A DNA stretch of 64,000 bases from an uncultured Prevotellaceae bacterium (GCA_902786565.1 CADACW010000007.1:1-64000); one strand, 5' to 3'; positions 18,391 to 25,558 are shown, counted from the first letter of the stretch. The notes: generated by a model not told the origin, from the letters alone. Numbers and translations are program-made.

Positions 18391-18693
18391 CTACTTATTA
18401 AAGTTCATTATCTTACCTATCACATTTACAAGTTCCCGACTCAGTGCGACTAACTCTGCATCCTTAGGCGAAACCAATGAATCTTGGCTATCATTTTTTA
18501 TAGCCGCAGAATCAAAGAATACTCTGACATCAACACCCAATTTAATCGCAATCTGCTCTAAATCGGAAGCCTGAATCTTATTGTTATTAATACAGCGATG
18601 AAGATTAGCCTCACTCATACCAATGTCCTGAGCCAACTTTTTCAAACCTCCATCATACCTCTCACTCAATGTTCTTACTACCATTAGATTCAT
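18391..18693 (-). CDS. Phage repressor, Cro/CI-type HTH
   Basis: This is a 100-residue DNA-binding protein. Residues about 14-60 form an HTH_3 domain: LKKLAQDIGMSEANLHRCIN holds the two recognition helices, followed by IQASDLEQIAIKLGVDVRVF. The C-terminal 40 residues are helical and may dimerise. No LexA-like cleavage domain is present, so induction would need an antirepressor. It is divergent from the early operon across 130 bases that hold repeated motifs, and it heads the leftward lysogeny operon. Confidence 0.8.
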   Translation of the reverse strand: MNLMVVRTLSERYDGGLKKLAQDIGMSEANLHRCINNNKIQASDLEQIAIKLGVDVRVFFDSAAIKNDSQDSLVSPKDAELVALSRELVNVIGKIMNFNK

Positions 18694-18698
18694 ACAAC

Positions 18699-18798
18699 TT
18701 GCACATTTTAAAGTTAAAGACTATTAAATATTTAAGTTTGCGACTAAAATATTTGCAAGTTACTAAATTATTTATTAGTTTTGCACCGTAAAGTTAAA
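18699..18798. promoter_or_regulatory. Putative repressor operators in the divergent control region
   Basis: A composite motif occurs twice: TTGCAC (18699-18704) plus TAAAGTTAAA (18709-18718), and TTGCAC (18781-18786) plus TAAAGTTAAA (18789-18798). The second copy overlaps the -7 box of the rightward promoter and the first lies just upstream of the repressor start. A further TTTGCAAGTT lies between them in the opposite sense. This is the expected layout of a lysogeny switch. Confidence 0.5.
18752..18783 (+). promoter_or_regulatory. Early rightward promoter
   Basis: TTTG (18752-18755), 20 bases, then TAGTTTTG (18776-18783) match the Bacteroidetes promoter consensus. It reads into the early operon and overlaps the putative operators. 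Confidence 0.65.
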
Positions 18799-18823
18799 TA
18801 AATTATTTGATAAATAAAAATTT

Positions 18824-19021
18824 ATGGAGAAAAAAGAGCAAAAAAAGTCGATGTTGTGCATCCTATCAGAGATGGAAGTGGGAGCCGTCCACAGCTTCCC
18901 GGCAGCGAAGACAAACAGCGTGAAGTCGATGTGCAGCACATTCGGTTTCCAGTGGGACAAGGTATTCCAAACATCGCTCAACAGAGTAAAGAGAACGGTT
19001 GATGTAACGAGAGTGAAATAA
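18824..19021 (+). CDS. First early protein, 65 residues, unknown
   Basis: This is a small basic protein (MEKKEQKKSMLCILSEMEVG; VFQTSLNRVKRTVDVTRVK). By position, first gene after the early promoter and opposite the repressor, it could be the Cro-like or antitermination protein, but no HTH motif is clear. The AT-rich leader before the ATG is only about 30 bases. Confidence 0.6.
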   Translation: MEKKEQKKSMLCILSEMEVGAVHSFPAAKTNSVKSMCSTFGFQWDKVFQTSLNRVKRTVDVTRVK

Positions 19022-19058
19022 AGTATCTATTACAGCTTAAATAAAATAATCATTCACT

Positions 19059-19460
19059 ATGGTAAAGAATCTGAACGACTACATCAAGAAGTCGCACATC
19101 AAGGCTGTTGAGAAGTTCAACGAGGAGCTGCTGGCATGGGCCAAGGAAACTGGCGAGAAAGAATCCACGCTTTACGAGGATGCTAACACCAGTTTCACAT
19201 TGTCAGACATCACAGTAGAGCGTGGGAAGATGTTTTTCAACTATGATGGCAAGCCCGACAGCGCCACCATAGTCATGAAGGATGAACTTGATGGTGAATA
19301 CTATGAAGACGAGGGCATCGACAGTATTATGGAATACGTCAAGTTCTGGCGCAGTTGCCTCAAACGTGCAAAACGTTACTGGAGCATGGATCCTGACAGG
19401 CTTGACGCAATCCAGGACGGAGACATTGATGAGGAGGATGATAACGAAGAGGAGGATTGA
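19059..19460 (+). CDS. Acidic early protein, 133 residues, unknown
   Basis: The protein has a basic, helical N-terminus (MVKNLNDYIKKSHIKAVEKF) and a strongly acidic end (DAIQDGDIDEEDDNEEED). Such acidic tails occur in DNA-mimic and inhibitor proteins of phages, but no family is recognised. It is followed after 2 bases by the next ORF. Confidence 0.6.
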   Translation: MVKNLNDYIKKSHIKAVEKFNEELLAWAKETGEKESTLYEDANTSFTLSDITVERGKMFFNYDGKPDSATIVMKDELDGEYYEDEGIDSIMEYVKFWRSCLKRAKRYWSMDPDRLDAIQDGDIDEEDDNEEED

Positions 19461-19462
19461 CT

Positions 19463-19885
19463 ATGATTAGGTACTACGAAAGCTTTGATGAATACATCAA
19501 GTCGAAGGACGGTCTCAATGACCTTCACACCATCTACGGCAAATGCTGTTTGCCATTGTTGGAGTGCATCGAAGACCTCAAATTACGTTGCATCTGGATA
19601 GAGGAGCAAAAGAGCTTTTTAGTCATAACTGATAATTGGAAACTGAATGTAGCACGAACTATGGTATTCGGAAATAAGGCATCACAGATGCCGAAGCCCT
19701 TAGACCTATCCAAGTACACCTACGACCAGGACGGCACACTGCCTGCCTCGGAATCTTACTGTCCCTTCAACGAACCTTATGCAATCGTTGAGGAGCCTTG
19801 CGGTGCCGGTTTCCGCTACGTCGGACTGGCCACTCGTGAGGAATACGAAAAATACAAGCGGGAAAATCCCTGCTGCTACGGTTGA
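19463..19885 (+). CDS. Early protein, 140 residues, unknown
   Basis: Starts MIRYYESFDEYIKSKDG with the Shine-Dalgarno-like GAGGAGGA 7 bases upstream; a TTG six bases earlier is less likely. It is alpha/beta with YVGLATREEYEKYKRENP near the C-terminus and no membrane segment. No family is recognised. Tight spacing to the acidic protein upstream suggests a shared transcript. Confidence 0.6.
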   Translation: MIRYYESFDEYIKSKDGLNDLHTIYGKCCLPLLECIEDLKLRCIWIEEQKSFLVITDNWKLNVARTMVFGNKASQMPKPLDLSKYTYDQDGTLPASESYCPFNEPYAIVEEPCGAGFRYVGLATREEYEKYKRENPCCYG

Positions 19886-19906
19886 ACATTCCCACCCCCT
19901 ACGACT

Positions 19907-20215
19907 ATGACACAGACAATGACAGCATCACAGATGGCACAGCTCTACGGCCTCAAAAGCTCCACGGCTTTCAACAAGCTGCTCACGGAGTGCAAGGTAC
20001 TGCGCCATACTGACAAAGGTTTCATCCTCGACGAAAGCCTGCAGGGAAAAGGCTATGCTACAGTCATCAGCCAGCCCTATTTCCTTCCTTCAGGCATCCG
20101 TGCAACCAAGAAGCGCTCTGCATGGACCCCTGAAGGACAGACATTCCTACGCCACCGCCTCGGCCACCTCGGCATCGTGCCTGCTGAAGAGAAGAGAGAC
20201 CTCTTTAACAACTAA
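19907..20215 (+). CDS. KilAC/antirepressor-like DNA-binding protein, short
   Basis: The 102 residues match the C-terminal KilAC domain of phage antirepressors: TASQMAQLYGLKSSTAFNKL is a winged-helix start and ATKKRSAWTPEGQTFLRHRL the usual end. A full antirepressor would have an N-terminal BRO or AntA domain, which is absent. It may act alone as a small DNA-binding regulator. Confidence 0.6.
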   Translation: MTQTMTASQMAQLYGLKSSTAFNKLLTECKVLRHTDKGFILDESLQGKGYATVISQPYFLPSGIRATKKRSAWTPEGQTFLRHRLGHLGIVPAEEKRDLFNN

Positions 20216-20227
20216 CAAGAACAACCT

Positions 20228-20545
20228 ATGATCTGCCCTACGCTAAATACAATCAGCAAGTCACAGAACGCCGGCATGCAGCTCCTCCTCGTCACAGCTG
20301 AGGACCTGCGGCAGTTCGCACGCGACATCGCACGCGAGGTGCGCCAGCAGAACGAGCCGCAATACTTCACGCGCAAGGAACTTATGCAGTACCTCGGTGT
20401 ATGCCCACGCACACTCTACGCCTACGAGACCGACGGCATCATCACCTCCAAGAAGGTAGGCTCAAAGAAACTCTACCTGAAGACCGACATCTACGAGGCT
20501 ATAGAAGAAGGGAAACTCAGAAGAAACAAAAACAAGAAAGTATGA
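20228..20545 (+). CDS. MerR/excisionase-like HTH_17 protein
   Basis: The 105-residue protein has an N-terminal helix (TAEDLRQFARDIAREVRQQN) common in Bacteroides excisionase-like proteins. An HTH_17 domain follows: FTRKELMQYLGVCPRTLYAY, then GIITSKKVGSKKLYLKTDIY. Such proteins act as recombination directionality factors or regulators. No integrase is visible nearby, so regulator is as likely. The stop overlaps the next start (ATGA). Confidence 0.75.
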   Translation: MICPTLNTISKSQNAGMQLLLVTAEDLRQFARDIAREVRQQNEPQYFTRKELMQYLGVCPRTLYAYETDGIITSKKVGSKKLYLKTDIYEAIEEGKLRRNKNKKV

Positions 20546-20760
20546 AGAGCAATTATCTGAAAACCGCCGCTGCGCTATTGTGCATCGTGGCGTTCATCGC
20601 CGCCCTCGGATGGGCAGGCGACGTTGACTTTACAGAACAGTGCATACTGCACATGTCCTGTGAGGAGTACGACACCATCAAGACCACGCTCACCCAGCAG
20701 AAAGGCTACGAGCCGTCAGAGCGTGACATTGCCCGCTGGTGGGCAGAACACAACAGATGA
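20542..20760 (+). CDS. Small membrane or exported protein, 72 residues
   Basis: Starts at 20542 overlapping the previous stop. A hydrophobic N-terminus (YLKTAAALLCIVAFIAALGW) acts as signal or anchor, followed by a soluble part with two Cys (TEQCILHMSCEEYDTI) and RDIARWWAEHNR. It probably sits in the inner membrane with the tail outside. The family is unknown; small exported proteins among phage early genes often affect the host envelope. Confidence 0.6.
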   Translation: MKSNYLKTAAALLCIVAFIAALGWAGDVDFTEQCILHMSCEEYDTIKTTLTQQKGYEPSERDIARWWAEHNR

Positions 20761-20830
20761 CATGTTATTGGTTAGTAGTTTCAGTTTGAGGGCAGTTGGT
20801 TCGGGAGAATAGCCTGCCCTTTCAAGAGCA

Positions 20831-20903
20831 GGGGATGTAAAGCTGCAATGGTAAGAGCTGCGACGAAAGTCGTGTGATGCAGGTTCGAATCCTGTCATCC
20901 CCG
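20831..20903 (+). tRNA. tRNA-like element with a degenerate anticodon arm
   Basis: GGGGATG at 20831 pairs with CATCCCC ending at 20902 as a 7-pair acceptor stem. The T arm is canonical (GCAGG-TTCGAAT-CCTGT, 20879-20895), and a D-like arm with AGCT/AGCT around a loop containing ATGGTAA is present. Where the anticodon arm should be, the only good pairing is CGAC-GAAA-GTCG (20861-20872), a four-base loop instead of seven. The discriminator base is G and CCA is not encoded. This is either a decayed phage tRNA or a tRNA mimic; an anticodon cannot be named. Confidence 0.5.
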
Positions 20904-20907
20904 CAAT

Positions 20908-21093
20908 ATGATGAAGTTAGGAGACAAAAAACGTGAGTTGGAGGAGAGGCGGATGGACCTCTACGCAGAACTGTTCAGCACAGACATGTCATCATTGTCG
21001 GTGCATCGGTTCGAGCACATCTACCGTCATATACATATCCTCACGATAAAAACACTTTCTTTCAAAGGAGGCTTGAACAATGGCAAAGAGTAA
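20908..21093 (+). CDS. Small helical early protein, 61 residues
   Basis: Starts five bases after the tRNA-like element (MMKLGDKKRELEERRMDLYA). The whole protein appears helical and charged, with no recognised family. The stop overlaps the next gene's start by 14 bases. AGGAGG in its 3' end serves the next gene. Confidence 0.5.
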   Translation: MMKLGDKKRELEERRMDLYAELFSTDMSSLSVHRFEHIYRHIHILTIKTLSFKGGLNNGKE

Positions 21094-21388
21094 CAACAAC
21101 AAGACACAGCAGGAACAGCCCAACACCACAATCTGCGACTGTACGGACTGCCGCTGGGCGCACCTCGTCCAGTACGACGCTCCGCGTGACCCGCTGCTGG
21201 CAGAGTGCACCAAGAAGCCGCAACCGCACTCAGTACGCTTCCCCTACAATGTGGAGGTTGCGCGTGCCAGGAAGAAGTGCCCGATGTATATGCATACGGA
21301 CGAAGTAAGGACACCAGAGCTGCGTGACAAGGTACGCCACCTCTCGATGCCCAGTCACGTCAAATCACAGCTTCAGCAAACTGTATGA
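21080..21388 (+). CDS. Cys-rich small protein, probable zinc binder
   Basis: The 102 residues contain CDCTDCRWAHL near residue 20, then a Cys in LAECTKKP and a Cys in RARKKCPMYMH. The four or five Cys residues spaced as C-x-C-x2-C ... C ... C suggest one zinc site, as in small phage proteins that bind nucleic acid or host enzymes. The gene starts after a consensus AGGAGG and overlaps the replication gene by 4 bases. Confidence 0.55.
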   Translation: MAKSNNNKTQQEQPNTTICDCTDCRWAHLVQYDAPRDPLLAECTKKPQPHSVRFPYNVEVARARKKCPMYMHTDEVRTPELRDKVRHLSMPSHVKSQLQQTV

Positions 21389-22362
21389 GGTGGTATAAGC
21401 AGAACTGCAACCTTTTTGAAAGGCCGTGGGCGAAGGATGCAAAGATGGTGTCCGTGTATGCCTACCTGCATTGTCATGCCTACGTCCAGGACGGGCGTCT
21501 GCACGGCCAGATTGTGCGCCGCGGCTCCTGTCCAACATCTCGCTCGGCCATCATGGAAGGAACAGGCCTCAGCGAGCACGATGTTAAGCTAAGACTAAGA
21601 AAACTCTTACAAGAAGGCGAGATAATTCTTAATTCATCCAACCTTGGCACTATTATAACGCTTTGTGATTATGACGCTTACAGCGAATCTGAAAGCCTTT
21701 TTGACGATTTTTCATCCAGCCAATCACCCAACGAAGCACCAGCCAACTACCCAACGAAGCACCAGCCAACTACCCAGCCTATATATAATAAGACAGAAGA
21801 TAATAAGACAGAAGATAATCTTATAAGTCCTTACAGTCCTTATAAGCAGGAGAGAGAGAACAGCGACGTGGCCTTAGAAGTAAAAAAGAGATATAATGAA
21901 ATGTTCAAGGGCGTGCTCCCTCCGTGCATCCGCCTTTCCACCTCCACACGCATTGCCGTTGAGGAATGCCTGCGGCGCTTCGGTCTCCAGTCCGTCGACG
22001 TGGTGTTTGCCCAGATCAAGACGGAGCAGTTCAGCCTCGGCAACAACAAGACAGGCTTCATTGCCAACTTCACCTTCATCTTCACGCTGAAGAACTACCA
22101 GCAGTATCTGGAGCGGGCCCAGCTTGCGCGTCAGAGGCAGGTACTTCCAAAGCCCCAGGCAAAGCAGAATGTAGGGAAGTCTATCTTCGAAGAGACGATA
22201 GTGGAGAGACAAAGCCGTCGTGAATTCCTGATGCATTGGGTGGATGAAGAGGCCAAGGAGCCGTCAAAACATGGCCAGGAGCTATTACAGGCCTGCTACA
22301 ACTCAGGCGAATTGGAGAAGTTCGGCATTGATTGGAAACCAAACAACATAAATGAGATATGA
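21385..22362 (+). CDS. Phage replication initiator-like protein (DnaD/RepO type)
   Basis: This 325-residue protein has an N-terminal winged-helix domain (MRWYKQNCNLFERPWAKDAK; SRSAIMEGTGLSEHDVKLRL), as in phage initiators that bind the origin. A low-complexity linker (about 115-155) follows, then a helical C-terminal domain with FIANFTFIFTLKNYQQYLE, typical of phage replisome organisers that load helicase. The linker DNA carries two tandem duplications (21727-21772, 23-base unit; 21787-21816, 15-base unit). Its neighbours (VRR-NUC, ParB-like, sliding clamp) fit a replication module. Confidence 0.65.
   Translation: MRWYKQNCNLFERPWAKDAKMVSVYAYLHCHAYVQDGRLHGQIVRRGSCPTSRSAIMEGTGLSEHDVKLRLRKLLQEGEIILNSSNLGTIITLCDYDAYSESESLFDDFSSSQSPNEAPANYPTKHQPTTQPIYNKTEDNKTEDNLISPYSPYKQERENSDVALEVKKRYNEMFKGVLPPCIRLSTSTRIAVEECLRRFGLQSVDVVFAQIKTEQFSLGNNKTGFIANFTFIFTLKNYQQYLERAQLARQRQVLPKPQAKQNVGKSIFEETIVERQSRREFLMHWVDEEAKEPSKHGQELLQACYNSGELEKFGIDWKPNNINEI
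21727..21772 (+). repeat. 23-bp tandem duplication in the replication-gene linker
   Basis: Two identical 23-base units start at 21727 and 21750. The period is not a multiple of three, so the second copy is translated in another frame (NEAPANYPTKHQPTTQP). The linker tolerates this without a stop. Confidence 0.85.
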
Positions 22363-22859
22363 ATCGCGAAGAGAGTAAACTACAGCAACAGTGCGTCGCA
22401 TGGTTCAGGGCACAGCACAGACAGTATGCTTCCCTGCTGACGCACCCCATCAACGAGGGCGGGGCAAACACACGTGTCTCTGGTGCCATACACAAGGGAG
22501 AGGGTACGGTACCCGGTGTCCCTGACCTGCTCCTGTTCGTTCCTGCGGAATTTGACCGTTTGTATTGCGGCCTCGGACTTGAGATGAAGACAGCTTCAGG
22601 ACGGCAGTCACAGCAGCAGAAGGACTTTCAGCAGATGTTCCAGGCCGCTGGCTACAACTACATCGTCATCCGCTCACTCGACGAGTTCCGTGTACACGTC
22701 AATGTATGGCTCGACCACGTTCCCGACTACGTCAAGGAGGCCGTAGCCTCAGCACACAAGCGGCAGTCCGACGACGCCCTCCAGCGTGAGCGCCAGAAAC
22801 TACAGCGAATCGTCCGCTCGGCAGGCACGGACGCTTGCCAGAGCAGGAAAAAGGAATAG
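22359..22859 (+). CDS. VRR-NUC domain nuclease
   Basis: The 166-residue PD-(D/E)XK-type nuclease has the VRR-NUC layout: Gln-rich start (KLQQQCVAWFRAQ), then GTVPGVPDLLLFVP with the catalytic Asp, and LGLEMKTASGRQSQQQKDF with the ExK pair and the following Gln. Stand-alone phage versions act as Holliday-junction or flap nucleases during replication and recombination. It overlaps the replication gene's stop by 4 bases. Confidence 0.85.
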   Translation: MNREESKLQQQCVAWFRAQHRQYASLLTHPINEGGANTRVSGAIHKGEGTVPGVPDLLLFVPAEFDRLYCGLGLEMKTASGRQSQQQKDFQQMFQAAGYNYIVIRSLDEFRVHVNVWLDHVPDYVKEAVASAHKRQSDDALQRERQKLQRIVRSAGTDACQSRKKE

Positions 22860-22862
22860 GCT

Positions 22863-23444
22863 ATGGGCAAGAAGGGGTACAAGCATCCGGGACGCAAGCA
22901 TCCTGTTGTGGCGGTGAGTCCAGACGGCAGCATGGGAGGCTACTTCGAGTTCATCCGGGACGCCTGCCTTATCTACGGAATGGATCGCCACAGCATCACC
23001 AACTCTTGCAAGCGAGGCACCATCTGCCACGGCTTCCGTTGGATGTATGACGAGGAGTACCGCGAATATTGGCTGCAGGGCCGCACACATGAACTGGCCT
23101 ACACGCTCGATCCCAACCGTGACCGCCGTACATACCGCTGGAAGAAGGGGCACCACTGCGGAAGTAATATCTGGAGCAAGGAGACAAAGGAGAAGGTCTA
23201 TAAGAAGATTGCCGAAGTGTCTCGCAAGCGTGCAGCTGACCCGGATGACAAGTGGGGCAAGGGCCGCTTCCATCGCAAGCCAGTACGCTGCGTAACCAAT
23301 GGCCGGGAGTACGGGAGCATCAAGGAGGCCGCTGCAGAACTCGGCCTGCGCCCTTCTGACATCAGCGGGGCCATAGCCAGAGGCGGCAAGGTACATGGAT
23401 TACTATTTATCAAATCATTAAACTATAACAATTATGAGAAGTAG
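22863..23444 (+). CDS. NUMOD1-type DNA-binding protein without a nuclease domain
   Basis: The 193 residues contain two repeats of the type found in the DNA-binding tails of homing endonucleases: FEFIRDACLIYGMDRHSITN followed by TICHGFRWMY, and YGSIKEAAAELGLRPSDISG followed by KVHGLLF. Between them is a basic stretch (RRTYRWKKGHHCGSNIWSKE). No HNH or GIY-YIG catalytic motif was seen. It may be a regulator derived from a homing endonuclease, or half of a split one. It overlaps the next gene by 11 bases. Confidence 0.6.
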   Translation: MGKKGYKHPGRKHPVVAVSPDGSMGGYFEFIRDACLIYGMDRHSITNSCKRGTICHGFRWMYDEEYREYWLQGRTHELAYTLDPNRDRRTYRWKKGHHCGSNIWSKETKEKVYKKIAEVSRKRAADPDDKWGKGRFHRKPVRCVTNGREYGSIKEAAAELGLRPSDISGAIARGGKVHGLLFIKSLNYNNYEK

Positions 23445-23910
23445 AACAGCTATTTGGTTTCTCTGCAAAATCCGCTACGAGAAGACAATGGAGGATGGCT
23501 TGCAGAAACGAGTGACAGAGCAGTATGTAGTCGATGCCCTGAGTTTCACAGAGGCAGAGGCACGTATTATGGAAGAGATGTCTTCCTACATCAGCGGAGA
23601 ATTTGAGGTGTGGGAGATTGACCGTGCCGTATTCAAGGAGATTTTCTTCTCCGACGATGACATGGCCGACAAGTGGTATAAGGCAAAGCTGAAGTTCATC
23701 ACCATCGACGAGAAGACGGAAAAAGAGAAGAAGACCGTCGTGTACTATCTGGTCCAGGCCGCATCATTCGAGGGCGCAAGGAAGAATATCGACGAAGTGA
23801 TGGGCGGCACCATGATTGACTACATCATCGACACCGTCAGCGAGACGCCCATCATCGACGTGTTCGAATACGTGAACAATCGACGTGTTCGAATACGCGA
23901 ACAAAGGTAA
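23434..23910 (+). CDS. DUF4494 family protein with altered C-terminus
   Basis: The 158-residue protein matches DUF4494, common in Bacteroidetes phages (IWFLCKIRYEKTMEDGLQKR, YVVDALSFTEAEARIMEEM). A 25-bp tandem duplication at 23854-23903 shifts the frame, so the last residues read NNRRVRIREQR. Reading from the second copy in its own frame gives FEYANKGNEENDASNGY and a stop near 23940, probably the ancestral end. The function of DUF4494 is unknown. Confidence 0.75.
   Translation: MRSRTAIWFLCKIRYEKTMEDGLQKRVTEQYVVDALSFTEAEARIMEEMSSYISGEFEVWEIDRAVFKEIFFSDDDMADKWYKAKLKFITIDEKTEKEKKTVVYYLVQAASFEGARKNIDEVMGGTMIDYIIDTVSETPIIDVFEYVNNRRVRIREQR
23854..23903 (+). repeat. 25-bp tandem duplication causing a frameshift
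   Basis: Units 23854-23878 and 23879-23903 differ by one base (GTGAACA against GCGAACA). Because 25 is not a multiple of three, the duplication changes the C-terminus of the DUF4494 protein. Confidence 0.9.
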
Positions 23911-23977
23911 CGAGGAAAATGACGCCAGCAATGGCTATTAATAATCTTTTATCAACAATTTAAATTCAACAAACATT

Positions 23978-24286
23978 ATGGAAGTACTGAACAAGAAAGT
24001 AATCATCCGTGCCGACCGCGCAGGCGTGTTCTTCGGCACATTGGTGGCAAAGCGTGAGACACCGGCAGGCGTAGAGGTCGAACTGCAGAACAGCCGCCGT
24101 ATCTGGCGGTGGGCTGGTGCGGCAAGCCTCAGCCAGTTGGCTACAGAAGGCACCAAGCGGCCTGACGACTGCAAGTTTACAGTAACAGTACCTCACCACA
24201 TGGTGATGCAGGTCATTGAGATTATCCCATGCAGCGAGGAGGCTGTCAAATCCATTGAGTCAGTAAGGGTATGGAGAAACGATTAG
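23978..24286 (+). CDS. Small phage protein, DUF6948-like, 102 residues
   Basis: The sequence KKVIIRADRAGVFFGTLVAK, then VELQNSRRIWRWAGAASLSQ, matches a family common in gut Bacteroidetes phages of small beta-rich proteins with the RRIWRWAGA core. The role is unknown. The stop overlaps the next gene by 16 bases. Confidence 0.6.
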   Translation: MEVLNKKVIIRADRAGVFFGTLVAKRETPAGVEVELQNSRRIWRWAGAASLSQLATEGTKRPDDCKFTVTVPHHMVMQVIEIIPCSEEAVKSIESVRVWRND

Positions 24287-25065
24287 ACGAACAGATTAAG
24301 AAATTCCTTGCCATAAGCTACGGCGACGGCGACGGCGACGGCTACGGCTACGGCGACGGCTACGGCTACGGCGACGGCGACGGCTACGGCGACGGCTACG
24401 GCGACGGCTACGGCGACGGCGACGGCGACGGCGACGGCTACGGCTACGGCTACGGCGACGGCTACGGCGACGGCGACGGCTACGGCGACGGCTACGGCGA
24501 CGGCTACGGCGACGGCTACGGCGACGGCGACGGCGACGGCGACGGCTACGGCGACGGCGACGGCTACGGCGACGGCGACGGCGACGGCGACGGAATTCCA
24601 GAGTTCAACGGCCACAAGGTGTACCGAATTGACAGCGTGCCTACCCTGATAGACTTTGTACACGGCAACTACGCTATGGGCAATATCCTCAACAGCGACT
24701 TTACGCTTACGCCTTGCTATATTTCCAAGGTTGAGAACTGTTTTGCCCACGGCCAAACACTGGCCAAGGCACTGAAGGATGCCCGCTCGAAGGCTATGGA
24801 GCGCATGCCGCTGGAACAGCGCATCAGCAAGTTCCGTGAACAGTACCCAGACCCCGACAAACTGACACCCGCCCGCGAACTCTACGACTGGCATCACGTT
24901 CTCACAGGCTCCTGTGAGATGGGGCGCAAACAGTTCGCCCGTGACAACGGCATCGACATCGAAAAGGACAGCTTCACCATCCGAGAGTTCATCAACCTGA
25001 CAAAAAGCGCATACGGCTCCGACAGCATCCACAAACTCGCCGAAGCCTACAGCATCACCGTTTAG
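24271..25065 (+). CDS. DUF7666-like protein with 46 YG/DG dipeptide repeats
   Basis: The 264-residue protein has three parts. Residues 1-16 are a short helical head (MEKRLDEQIKKFLAIS). Residues 17-108 consist only of 46 Tyr-Gly or Asp-Gly dipeptides. Residues 109-264 form a conserved domain (HKVYRIDSVPTLIDFVHGNY, VENCFAHGQTLAKAL, ELYDWHHVLTGSCEMGRKQF) common in gut phages. The conserved WHH and SCEMGR motifs look catalytic or metal-binding, but no reaction is known to me. The DG-rich tract could bind calcium or phase-separate. A member of the hairpin family begins four bases after the stop. Confidence 0.7.
   Translation: MEKRLDEQIKKFLAISYGDGDGDGYGYGDGYGYGDGDGYGDGYGDGYGDGDGDGDGYGYGYGDGYGDGDGYGDGYGDGYGDGYGDGDGDGDGYGDGDGYGDGDGDGDGIPEFNGHKVYRIDSVPTLIDFVHGNYAMGNILNSDFTLTPCYISKVENCFAHGQTLAKALKDARSKAMERMPLEQRISKFREQYPDPDKLTPARELYDWHHVLTGSCEMGRKQFARDNGIDIEKDSFTIREFINLTKSAYGSDSIHKLAEAYSITV
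24319..24594 (+). repeat. Coding hexanucleotide tract (TACGGC/GACGGC) x 46
   Basis: All 46 units are built from TAC or GAC followed by GGC, except the last Gly codon (GGA). The lack of synonymous variation points to recent growth by slippage or unequal recombination. Length changes by whole units keep the frame. Confidence 0.95.
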
Positions 25066-25068
25066 TAT

Positions 25069-25087
25069 GCTGCGCTACCAGCGCAGC
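25069..25087 (+). repeat. Hairpin family copy 1
   Basis: Arm GCTGCGCT, loop ACC, arm AGCGCAGC, perfect. Preceded by AGTAT; begins four bases after the stop of the dipeptide-repeat gene. Confidence 0.85.
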
Positions 25088-25118
25088 CTGTAATTAACAA
25101 TTAAAATCAAGTACAACT

Positions 25119-25457
25119 ATGTTAGAAATGACAAAGTTCACGGGCACCAAGACCGTCAAGGCATGCCCAATGTCTCTTGGAGAGGCAGAGAAAGTTCTGG
25201 GTCGCAAGATTGAGACCTCAGCAGTTGAGAACCGCGAAGAGTCCGAGGGCTACCTCGTAGAGTATGAGGACGGCTACCGTTCATGGTCGCCAAAAGACGT
25301 GTTCGACAAGCACTACCACGTCAGCGAGACACACCTGAACCGTATGAACATCGAGCTTCAGGAGGTGGAAAAGCGTTACCTCGATGGCCGCAAGTTCTCA
25401 TTCTCCCAGGAGTTCCGCAAGCTCTCAGAGACAAAGCGCAAACTCCTTACATCATAG
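25119..25457 (+). CDS. Phage Gp49-like (PF13876) protein
   Basis: The 112 residues contain the core of the Phage_gp49_66 family: GYLVEYEDGYRSWSPKDVFD, then HYHVSETHLNRMNIEL. This family of small proteins is frequent in phages and prophages and has no established role. The leader upstream (25088-25118) is AT-rich, after a hairpin-family copy. Confidence 0.75.
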   Translation: MLEMTKFTGTKTVKACPMSLGEAEKVLGRKIETSAVENREESEGYLVEYEDGYRSWSPKDVFDKHYHVSETHLNRMNIELQEVEKRYLDGRKFSFSQEFRKLSETKRKLLTS

Positions 25458-25466
25458 CTCGACCGG

Positions 25467-25550
25467 ATGGAGGGCTACCTCTACATCCTGTCTCGTCGCA
25501 TCGAGCTGGAGTTAGAACCAGAACCAGAACGCGAACAGACTGACAAGTAA
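25467..25550 (+). CDS. 27-residue peptide
   Basis: MEGYLYILSRRIELELEPEP followed by EREQTDK. The frame is in the operon direction, nine bases after the previous stop, and is followed by a strong stem-loop. Coding is plausible but unproven. Confidence 0.35.
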   Translation: MEGYLYILSRRIELELEPEPEREQTDK

Positions 25551-25558
25551 CATCAGCA

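Noticed and set aside
24319-24594. Possible CRISPR array
   Set aside because: The repeat has a six-base period with no spacers and is coding.
24283-25032. Minus-strand frame with a long Val-Ala repeat
   Set aside because: It is the reverse reading of the YG/DG tract; the plus-strand protein has a conserved domain and fits the operon.
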